Positions 57,921 to 64,000 of a stretch of 64,000 nt of DNA are shown one piece after another; within the stretch, counting starts at the first letter, position 1; each line of letters begins with the position of its first letter. This DNA is from Flavobacteriaceae bacterium (GTDB lineage Bacteria; Bacteroidota; Bacteroidia; Flavobacteriales; Flavobacteriaceae): assembly GCA_016649715.1 (NCBI GenBank), contig JAENXC010000010.1, positions 1 to 64,000 on the forward strand. The letters are read 5' to 3'. The position numbers and the translations under genes were made by a program. The notes below the pieces were generated by a model. The model had not been told where the DNA came from. It saw only the letters and a list, made by a program, of their open reading frames with translations, and did no database searches.

Positions 57921-59234
57921 ATGGGTACTTTCCAAATAGAGGGCGGGCATAAACTGAAGGGCGAAATAACGCCACAGGGAGCCAAAAACGAAGCCCTTCA
58001 AATTCTTTGCGCAGTATTATTGACGCCCGAAAAAGTTATAATCGAGAATATTCCGGATATTCTTGACGTCAATAAACTGATAAAAATTTTAGAAAATCTC
58101 GGCGTTAAAATCCAAAAATTAGGCAAAGGCAAATATGCCTTTACAGCTGATGATATTAATCTTGGCTATCTGGAATCCGAACTTTTTAAACAGGAGGGAA
58201 GCTCCCTGCGTGGTTCCATAATGATTGTAGGGCCGCTATTGGCAAGGTTTGGCAAAGGATATATTCCAAGACCAGGCGGGGACAAAATAGGAAGAAGAAG
58301 ACTTGACACCCACTTTGAAGGTTTTATAAAGCTGGGCGCGAAATTCCGTTACAATAAAGAAGAACGTTTTTACGGAGTGGAAGCACCCAAAGGTTTAAAA
58401 GGAGCTTATATGCTTTTGGACCAAGCTTCCGTTACGGGGACCGCAAACATTGTGATGGCGGCTGTTTTGGCCAAAGGCACAACCACAATTTACAATGCAG
58501 CTTGTGAACCCTACATTCAGCAACTTTGCAAAATGCTGAACGCTATGGGCGCCAATATCAGTGGTACTGGTTCAAATTTATTGGTTATTGAAGGCGTAAA
58601 AAATCTTGGCGGATGCAAACACCGCGTTTTGCCCGATATGGTTGAAATAGGCAGTTGGATTGGCCTTGCGGCAATGACACAAAGCGAAATTACAATCAAA
58701 AATGTGAGTTGGGAAAATTTGGGATTGATTCCTGAAACTTTCCGAAAACTCGGAATAAAATTAGACAAAAGAGGTGATGATATTCATATTCCTTCACAAA
58801 AGGAATACGAAATCCAAGGCTATATAGATGGCTCCATCCTTACCGTTGCCGATGCACCATGGCCTGGATTTACCCCAGATTTGTTGAGCATCGTCCTCGT
58901 GGTTTGCACACAAGCCAAGGGAAGTGTGCTCATTCACCAAAAAATGTTTGAAAGCCGCTTGTTTTTCGTGGATAAACTGATAGATATGGGTGCGAAAATC
59001 ATTCTTTGTGATCCGCACAGAGCTACTGTTATTGGCCATAATTTTCAGTCGAACCTTAAAGCGACCACGATGGTTTCGCCAGATATTCGGGCTGGAATTG
59101 CATTGTTGATAGCAGCGCTTTCGGCAGAAGGCACAAGCACCATCCACAATATAGAACAGATAGACAGAGGTTACGAAAATATTGATGAAAGACTTCGGGC
59201 GATTGGGGCAAAGATTACACGCACGGAGCCTTGA
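57921..59234 (+). CDS. murA: UDP-N-acetylglucosamine 1-carboxyvinyltransferase (Asp variant)
   Basis: 437 residues. Two-domain EPSP-synthase fold with the PEP-binding KNE (K22, N23). The active-site loop reads RPGGDKIGRRRLD, with Asp121 where E. coli MurA has the fosfomycin-target Cys115; Asp at this place is known to confer fosfomycin insensitivity in other bacteria. It adds enolpyruvate to UDP-GlcNAc in the first committed step of peptidoglycan synthesis. It starts 18 nt after the DUF4290 gene. Confidence 0.96.
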   Translation: MGTFQIEGGHKLKGEITPQGAKNEALQILCAVLLTPEKVIIENIPDILDVNKLIKILENLGVKIQKLGKGKYAFTADDINLGYLESELFKQEGSSLRGSIMIVGPLLARFGKGYIPRPGGDKIGRRRLDTHFEGFIKLGAKFRYNKEERFYGVEAPKGLKGAYMLLDQASVTGTANIVMAAVLAKGTTTIYNAACEPYIQQLCKMLNAMGANISGTGSNLLVIEGVKNLGGCKHRVLPDMVEIGSWIGLAAMTQSEITIKNVSWENLGLIPETFRKLGIKLDKRGDDIHIPSQKEYEIQGYIDGSILTVADAPWPGFTPDLLSIVLVVCTQAKGSVLIHQKMFESRLFFVDKLIDMGAKIILCDPHRATVIGHNFQSNLKATTMVSPDIRAGIALLIAALSAEGTSTIHNIEQIDRGYENIDERLRAIGAKITRTEP

Positions 59235-59240
59235 GACAAG

Positions 59241-59828
59241 CTATGTCTTCCGATTTTTATTAATCTCATCCTGTAGTTTTCTGCGCAACTTTTGTTCGCG
59301 TTCCAAGCTGTTTCTGCGGTAATCTTCCAACTCTATTTCCATTTCAGCCATTTTTAATTGGGCCGCGTTTGTGATTTTGTTGCTGTTCAAAAATCTGTAA
59401 AACAGAAATCCACTTATCGATAACAAAATCAGGATGATGCCCCACATAATAATGTTGTAAGTAGCTTTGGAAGTCAAAATTCCAAAGATTGCAATCCCGT
59501 CTTCCTTTTCTTTTGCGTTTGTAAGGTTTTGCTGAGTGTTCTTTAAGTTTTGGCGAAGGGAATCAACTTCATTTTTCTGTAGCCCCAATTCGTTTTCCTG
59601 CGCAAACATCTTTTTTTCCAAGCCGGAGATGGAGTCCAAAATATTTCTTTTTAAAGTAGCCAATTGCGTTTTTTTGATGACCTTATATTCTTGGTAACTG
59701 TTGCTTTTTTCAAAAGCTTCAGTCATCTGTTCGTTCAGCGTGTTTTTTCGAACTTGAATGGAATCTTGAGCCGACGCTTGGAGTGCATATAGAAATAGGG
59801 GAAGGGCAATAATAAAAATCTTCTTCAT
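59241..59828 (-). CDS. Coiled-coil protein with signal peptide and one membrane helix
   Basis: 195 residues. Signal peptide (MKKIFIIALPLFLYALQASA), then a coiled coil (about 30-105) rich in Lys, Gln, Asn and Leu. One TM helix lies at about 125-145 (IIMWGIILILLSISGFLFYRFL), followed by a charged cytoplasmic tail with EDYRRNSLEREQKLRRKLQDEI. Similar flavobacterial proteins have been mislabelled tRNA methyltransferase; no methyltransferase motif is present. The role is unknown. Confidence 0.82.
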   Translation of the reverse strand: MKKIFIIALPLFLYALQASAQDSIQVRKNTLNEQMTEAFEKSNSYQEYKVIKKTQLATLKRNILDSISGLEKKMFAQENELGLQKNEVDSLRQNLKNTQQNLTNAKEKEDGIAIFGILTSKATYNIIMWGIILILLSISGFLFYRFLNSNKITNAAQLKMAEMEIELEDYRRNSLEREQKLRRKLQDEINKNRKT

Positions 59829-59905
59829 GGTTTCAGGTTTGTGTGCGATGCTTTATTTAACAATGCAAGAGTAGAAAAATTGTACACAACCGCCCAAATT
59901 TTACT

Positions 59906-60154
59906 TCAAATTACAAAATCTTTAACAAACTCCTTAGTTTTTACTTTAGAATATGCGAGTGCACCAGAAGGACATTTCTTTACTTGTGCAATGATTTTAT
60001 TTGTATTAGCACCTTCTAAATCAATCCAAGGTATCACTGAGGTTTTGAATACTTCCGAAAGGCCTTTAGCACAAGCCTCGGCATGGATGCATCGGCATGG
60101 TTCATAAGTGACAATAACTTCACCATTGCTATATACGTTTTTGTAGGTTTCCAT
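59906..60154 (-). CDS. Divergent 4Fe-4S mono-cluster protein (YjdI-like)
   Basis: 82 residues from METYKNVYSNGEVIV. Cysteines in CRCIHAEAC and KKCPSGAL match the Fer4_19 domain, which binds one iron-sulfur cluster. The frame extends to 60205, but a TAGTTTTG box (60203-60210) covers that start, so Met at 60154 is preferred; the Met at 60199 is not excluded. Function unknown, perhaps electron transfer or redox sensing. Confidence 0.85.
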   Translation of the reverse strand: METYKNVYSNGEVIVTYEPCRCIHAEACAKGLSEVFKTSVIPWIDLEGANTNKIIAQVKKCPSGALAYSKVKTKEFVKDFVI

Positions 60155-60202
60155 AGATTTACAATTTGGGATTCTGTAACGACTATTTAATGATTTCATC
60201 GA

Positions 60203-60210
60203 CAAAACTA
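60203..60210 (-). promoter_or_regulatory. -7 box TAGTTTTG for the Fe-S protein gene
   Basis: Exact TAnnTTTG on the minus strand; sets a lower bound for the start codon. Confidence 0.5.
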
Positions 60211-60267
60211 CGTTTTTTATCGATGTAATGCGAAAAATAGGAATAATCGTACAGAAATTAACATATT

Positions 60268-61572
60268 TTAAGAAATTGCTTTTTTGTATATCTGTAAATA
60301 TCTTTCCCGTGCTTCTTTGTGATTGACTATTTTTTTAGGATAATTTGTTGTTCCAAATTCTGGAATATATTTTTTGATGTATTTGTAGTCTTTATCAAAT
60401 TTTTCAATTTGAGTTGTGGGGTTAAAAATTCTGAAGTACGGTGCGGCATCAACCCCGCTACCCGAGGCCCACTGCCAGTTGCCAACGTTGCTGGACATTT
60501 CATAATCCAAAAGCTTTTCGGCAAAATAAGCTTCGCCCCAACGCCAATCAATCAAAAGATGCTTGCATAAAAAACTTGCCACGACCATCCGCACGCGGTT
60601 GTGCATATAACCAGTTGTATTCAATTGCCGCATTCCGGCATCCACCATAGGATAGCCAGTTTCACCCTCTTTCCATTTTTTGAATTCCTCTTCGTTGTTT
60701 CGCCATTCAATTCTATCATACTTCTTTTTAAAGGCATTTGCTACGGTTTCTGGGAAATGCCACAGGATTTGCATAAAAAACTCCCGCCAAATAAGTTCCT
60801 GCCAAAAAACCTCGTTTTTTTCAGCAGTTGCTTTTTTAATCATTTTACGGATGCTAACGGTGCCAAAACGAAGATGCGGTCCCAAACGTGAAGTAGCGTC
60901 TTCCACAGGAAAATTGCGCGTTTTTTCATATTCCTGAATGGTTGTTGGCGTAACATCATAGTCCGGAATTTCTATTTTTGACTTTTTGAAACCAATATCA
61001 CTTAAAGTAAGGTTGGGCAATTGTGAGTTTTGATAGAGATTTTCCAGAAACGGACTGGTGTGGTATATCTTTTCGTCATATGCTTTTTTGAATTTCTCCT
61101 TCCATTTCTTCATATAGGGTGTATAGACAATGTACGGATCGCCATCGTCTTTCACCACTTCGTCCTTTTCAAAAATTACTTGGTCTTTGAAAGTGCGGAA
61201 ACCTATTTCCTTTTCAACGAGTAGCTTTTCAATCGCTTCATCACGTTTTGTTGCGTAAGGTTCGTAATCGCGATTGGCAATTACATTTTGAACGTCAAAT
61301 GCTGAAATTATTTTTTTGAAAACCTCTTCAGGCTTGCCGTGATAGATAGCGATGCTGCTGCTGTGCCCTTGCAATTCAGTGCATATTTCTTGAAGCGTTT
61401 CAAAAATAAAAGTGACTCGTGCATCGTCTTTTGGAAGCTCGCTTACTATTTCTGAATCGAAAATAAATATGGGGAGTACTGGAAATTTGCCGTGGAGCGC
61501 TTCGTAAAAACCCACATTGTCATCCAAACGCAGATCTCTTCTAAACCAAAAGATGTTTACTTTTTCTACCAA
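60268..61572 (-). CDS. phrB: Deoxyribodipyrimidine photolyase / cryptochrome
   Basis: 434 residues. N-terminal alpha/beta antenna domain (NIFWFRRDLRLDDNVGF), then an FAD domain with LGPHLRFGTVSIR, WQELIWREFFMQIL, GYPMVDAGMRQL, TGYMHNRVRMVVASFLCKHL and the signature NVGNWQWASGSGVDAAPYFRIFNP. It repairs UV pyrimidine dimers with light. The gene for an SRPBCC protein lies 11 nt upstream on the same strand, a common pairing. Confidence 0.96.
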   Translation of the reverse strand: MVEKVNIFWFRRDLRLDDNVGFYEALHGKFPVLPIFIFDSEIVSELPKDDARVTFIFETLQEICTELQGHSSSIAIYHGKPEEVFKKIISAFDVQNVIANRDYEPYATKRDEAIEKLLVEKEIGFRTFKDQVIFEKDEVVKDDGDPYIVYTPYMKKWKEKFKKAYDEKIYHTSPFLENLYQNSQLPNLTLSDIGFKKSKIEIPDYDVTPTTIQEYEKTRNFPVEDATSRLGPHLRFGTVSIRKMIKKATAEKNEVFWQELIWREFFMQILWHFPETVANAFKKKYDRIEWRNNEEEFKKWKEGETGYPMVDAGMRQLNTTGYMHNRVRMVVASFLCKHLLIDWRWGEAYFAEKLLDYEMSSNVGNWQWASGSGVDAAPYFRIFNPTTQIEKFDKDYKYIKKYIPEFGTTNYPKKIVNHKEARERYLQIYKKAIS

Positions 61573-61583
61573 GGGAGTGTTTT

Positions 61584-62045
61584 TTAGAATTTTCCGAAGA
61601 GTTCAACCAGTTTGTTCTGCCGGTATTCAAAGATTTCGTCAAGTTTTGGTTTTACTAAAAAAGGATGCGCCAATTGCCCTAGAACACCAAGCGGAAGTTT
61701 GTAGTGAAGCAAGTCTTCCATTTCAACTCCGCCATCAACTTCTTTTATAAAATGCTTGTGATGCCAAAGCGCGTAAGGCCCAAAACGCTGCTCATCTACA
61801 AAATATTCTTTATCCACTACGTGGGTTATTTCGGTAACCCATTTGGTTTTAAGGCCTAAAATCGGGGTGTAAATATATTCAATAACTTGTCCAGCAAACA
61901 TGGGTCTTTCTGCACCAGACTGAATATGGAAACCCATATAATCTGGTGTGATTACCCTTAAGTTTTTCGGGTCCGATAGAAATTTCCAAGCTTCGTCTAT
62001 AGTGATAGGTAAATTTTGTTTTGCGTGGAGCGTATAAATTTTCAT
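61584..62045 (-). CDS. SRPBCC-family ligand-binding protein
   Basis: 153 residues. The START/Bet v1-like cavity fold is shown by QNLPITIDEAWKFLSDPKNLRVITPDYMGF, KTKWVTEITHVVDKEYFVDEQRFGPYALWHHKHFIKEVDGGVEMEDLLHYKLPLG. It is co-transcribed with the photolyase gene. The ligand is unknown. Confidence 0.9.
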   Translation of the reverse strand: MKIYTLHAKQNLPITIDEAWKFLSDPKNLRVITPDYMGFHIQSGAERPMFAGQVIEYIYTPILGLKTKWVTEITHVVDKEYFVDEQRFGPYALWHHKHFIKEVDGGVEMEDLLHYKLPLGVLGQLAHPFLVKPKLDEIFEYRQNKLVELFGKF

Positions 62046-62374
62046 TCAGTCTTTATATCGATTAAATGATAATTTCTGATTCATGCGCAATAATCTATAG
62101 GTATTTGCTTTAACATCACGCTTGCGGAAATACGGTCTGAATATTTTCTTTAAAAACTTCAACATTTTCTCAAATTTTCTTTAAAAATACTTTGTTTCAG
62201 AATATATAAAAAAGTTTAAACAAAAGTTTAACAATTCTTCCGTATTTAAACAATAGCTTGAATTTCGAGGATTCTTTTATTAGTGATCTTTTACTTTTTT
62301 AAGCTTTCCTTAACTATTAAGAAATTTCCAAACTGTAACTTCGTAAAAAATATAAACACTTTAAAACCATTACA
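62046..62374. other. AT-rich gap with a 14-bp direct repeat; no gene
   Basis: No credible coding frame. ATTTTCTTTAAAAA occurs at 62143-62156 and again at 62174-62187 (31 bp apart), directly before a TACTTTG box (62188-62194). A possible operator for the DUF2911 gene 180 nt downstream, or unrelated. Confidence 0.6.
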
Positions 62375-63220
62375 ATGAAAAAGATTATTTTCCTTTTTTC
62401 TGCCTTGATGCTAACTGCTGGTATTCAGGCACAAATTGAAACACCACAACCAAGTCCGTTTCAAAAAATTGAACAAAAAGTAGGGCTTACAGATGTAACA
62501 CTAGAATATTCAAGACCTTCAATGAGAGGTAGGACTATTATGGGAAGTTTGGTTCCTTATGACGCAATTTGGCGTACCGGTGCTAATGCAAACACCAAAA
62601 TTACTTTTGAGGATGGCGTGGAAATTGGAGGTAAATCATTGTTGGCAGGGACCTATGCAATTTACACAAAGCCAGGAACCTCAAGCTGGGAAGTTTATTT
62701 TTACAATGATGCAACCAATTGGGGAACTCCGGAAAAATGGGATGAAGATAAGGTAGTGGCAAAAGTAACCGTACCAGCTTACCCAATGCCTATGAAAATT
62801 GAAACATTCACAATGTCCTTTGACGATTTGAAAAACGATTCGGCAACTCTGGGAATGCTTTGGGAAAACACTTATGTTGGTGTGCCAATTAAATTCAATA
62901 CAGACAAGACAGTAACTGAAAGCATTCAAAGAGTAATGAACGGCCCAACTTCCAATGATTATTATGCTTCTGCCGTTTACTACCTTGAAGCTGGTAAAGA
63001 CATTAACCAAGCCAAAACCTGGATTGATAAATCTTTTGAAATGAACAAAGATCCTAAATATTATCAGTTGCGCCAAAAGTCGCTGATCTATGCAAAAGCT
63101 GGGGATAAAAAAGGAGCTATTGAAGCTGCTAAAAAATCATTGCAACTTGCAAAAACTGCTGGGAATAGTGATTATATAACTTTAAATGAAAAATCATTGA
63201 AAGAATGGGGCGCGATGTAA
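62375..63220 (+). CDS. DUF2911 family secreted protein
   Basis: 281 residues. Signal peptide (KKIIFLFSALMLTAGIQA), then the DUF2911 domain (about 25-165: QKVGLTDVTLEYSRPSMRGRTIMGSLVPYDAIWRTGANANTKITF, GGKSLLAGTYAIYTKPG). The C-terminal ~90 residues form tetratricopeptide-like helices (YYLEAGKDINQAKTWIDKSFEM, AKAGDKKGAIEAAKKSLQLAK). Periplasmic or surface-located; function unknown. Confidence 0.93.
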   Translation: MKKIIFLFSALMLTAGIQAQIETPQPSPFQKIEQKVGLTDVTLEYSRPSMRGRTIMGSLVPYDAIWRTGANANTKITFEDGVEIGGKSLLAGTYAIYTKPGTSSWEVYFYNDATNWGTPEKWDEDKVVAKVTVPAYPMPMKIETFTMSFDDLKNDSATLGMLWENTYVGVPIKFNTDKTVTESIQRVMNGPTSNDYYASAVYYLEAGKDINQAKTWIDKSFEMNKDPKYYQLRQKSLIYAKAGDKKGAIEAAKKSLQLAKTAGNSDYITLNEKSLKEWGAM

Positions 63221-63246
63221 ATTGAGCCAGTTTTTTTAAAAAAGCA

Positions 63247-63276
63247 AAAGCCCCGAATTTTCGGGGCTTTCTTTAT
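63247..63276. terminator. Bidirectional terminator
   Basis: Perfect 10-bp stem AAAGCCCCGA / TCGGGGCTTT with an ATTT loop; serves the converging DUF2911 and Spy-like genes. Confidence 0.92.
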
Positions 63277-63725
63277 TTTGGACCTTTGGGGCCTTTCTCA
63301 CCTTTTCCGTGTCTATAACGGTCCAGTAGTTCTCTTTTAAAATCGTCTTCCACTTTTTTGAGAATGATTATCTTTTTTGGGGAAATTACACTCCGAAGCT
63401 CAGCGATCATCTGTTTGCGCAATGCCAACTCATCACTTTCAAACAATAGGCTTTTGTCAATTAGCGCATTGGCTTCGGCATCGTTCAAATTTTCCAAACC
63501 ATCGCGCAACTTTTGAAATATTTCAGTTTTTTCCTTTTTTCGCAAGTCGTGAAATTTTTCGTCAAAGGTATTGTAAACAGGCCAAAATTTTTCGGCCTCT
63601 GAAGACGTGAGTGCCAATTTCTCTGTAATGTAAGCCGTTTTCAAAGCTTTGATTTTATCGTGTTTTCCGTCTTGGGCAAAAACGCCGGCTGTGGAAAATA
63701 ATACTAAAAAAAGAATATTTTTCAT
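63273..63725 (-). CDS. Spy-like periplasmic protein, probable ECF-sigma-linked sensor
   Basis: 150 residues. Signal peptide (MKNILFLVLFSTAGVFAQ), then a helical domain with KALKTAYITEKLALTSSEAEKFWPVYN, the LTS-EAEKFWPVY signature of the Bacteroidota proteins called sensor of ECF-type sigma factor. It has a basic C-terminus (KGEKGPKGPK). In such loci it usually lies near a sigma factor gene; that gene would be beyond the window edge here. It may sense misfolded proteins or metals, by analogy with Spy/CpxP. Confidence 0.88.
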   Translation of the reverse strand: MKNILFLVLFSTAGVFAQDGKHDKIKALKTAYITEKLALTSSEAEKFWPVYNTFDEKFHDLRKKEKTEIFQKLRDGLENLNDAEANALIDKSLLFESDELALRKQMIAELRSVISPKKIIILKKVEDDFKRELLDRYRHGKGEKGPKGPK

Positions 63726-63753
63726 CTGTATAAAATATTTGAGAAGTAGGAAG

Positions 63754-63784
63754 ACCTACCTACCTGCGGCAAGCAGGCAGGTGG
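63754..63784. repeat. CCTGC-type palindrome between two minus-strand genes
   Basis: Arms ACCTACCTGC (63758-63767) and GCAGGCAGGT (63773-63782) with one mismatch and a 5-nt loop; related in sequence to the palindrome in priA. Confidence 0.65.
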
Positions 63785-63834
63785 AATGCCCAAATGTTCA
63801 TATTCACTTGATTTATAAATCGTTAATGGGCATT

Positions 63835-64000
63835 TCATCGTTCGTTTATTAAGGTTTCGGTATCCACGTTTTCCAAAAGGTAATTTTTGAGCGCGGTTTC
63901 CGAGAATTGTTTGTTTTCAAGTTTTAGGTCCGAAATATCTTCATCATCAATATAAGAAGTCAAATCGTAAATGTCCAAATTGAGGTTGCCTTCTTCAATA
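63835..64000 (-). CDS. C-terminal end of an unidentified protein (5' end outside window)
   Basis: The frame is open to the window edge and ends with TGA. 54 acidic residues are visible, containing LDIYDLTSYIDDEDISDLKL and ending LINER. No family recognised. Its place upstream of the Spy-like gene suggests an anti-sigma-like or accessory member of an ECF sigma locus, which is inference only. Confidence 0.75.
   Translation of the reverse strand, partial: IEEGNLNLDIYDLTSYIDDEDISDLKLENKQFSETALKNYLLENVDTETLINER

Noticed and set aside
1-64000. Prophage, integrative element or classical defence island
   Set aside because: No integrase, transposase, terminase, restriction-modification or toxin-antitoxin genes are recognisable; apart from the DUF2971 gene and the small cluster near 50 kb, the content is conserved housekeeping.

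Overview
The window is chromosomal DNA of a member of the Flavobacteriaceae (Bacteroidota). The evidence is type IX secretion (T9SS) C-terminal sorting domains, promoters of the TTG-N19-TAnnTTTG type, starts that do not depend on Shine-Dalgarno sequences, and many genes typical of flavobacteria (DUF4290, DUF6495, DUF5686, DUF6122, RprY-like regulator, B12-dependent methylmalonyl-CoA mutase pair). An Aequorivita-like genus is possible but cannot be proved from this sequence. No prophage, IS transposase, CRISPR array, rRNA or defence island is visible.

Layout. 1-8.2 kb: four tandem genes for large secreted T9SS proteins (the first cut by the window edge), with shared ends, swapped middle modules and a hairpin terminator after each. 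8.2-13.2 kb: glycosyltransferase, YbbR-like protein, coaE and a histidine kinase/response regulator pair. 13.2-20.8 kb: a long minus-strand run (oxidoreductase, hbd, DUF1015, yggS, small membrane protein, exonuclease/GIY-YIG, K+ channel, miaA). 20.8-25.4 kb: pcm, GNAT, lipoprotein hydrolase, DUF5686 outer-membrane protein. 25.6-30.4 kb: small membrane protein, mutL, two rhomboid proteases and an EEP-family protein, tightly packed. 30.5-35.9 kb: wbqC-like gene, then an overlapping udk-divIC-mutA-mutB operon. 36-44.6 kb: DUF2971 gene, a repeat-rich gap, lipoprotein, DUF6122, rlmH, nadC, BrkB-like, DUF2147, priA, LytTR regulator. 44.8-49.5 kb: rpsF-rpsR-rplI, DUF6495, ABC permease, hisS. 49.5-53.2 kb: a small uncharacterised lipoprotein/membrane-protein cluster, tRNA-Met(CAU), START-like protein, class IV aminotransferase, YqgE, HU. 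53.3-64 kb: fmt, recQ, ATPase, DUF493, DUF4290, murA, coiled-coil membrane protein, Fe-S protein, photolyase with SRPBCC partner, DUF2911 protein, a Spy-like protein next to a possible ECF sigma locus, and a partial gene.

The most striking non-genic signal is a set of degenerate tandem arrays with a strict 7-bp period, placed at gene boundaries (clearest: 20 heptads in register at 31154-31293, 13 at 30412-30502, 7 at 17494-17542). They stop at or overlap start or stop codons (priA, DUF6495, rlmH, the WbqC gene, the DUF1015 gene). Each array has its own heptamer but the same period. Alongside them are several families of short palindromic elements. Some sit inside reading frames, and the clearest, in yggS, is an in-frame 39-bp gain bounded by a 10-bp direct repeat. 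I regard the heptad arrays and their association with the palindromes as the best candidate for something undescribed here; function and mechanism are unknown.
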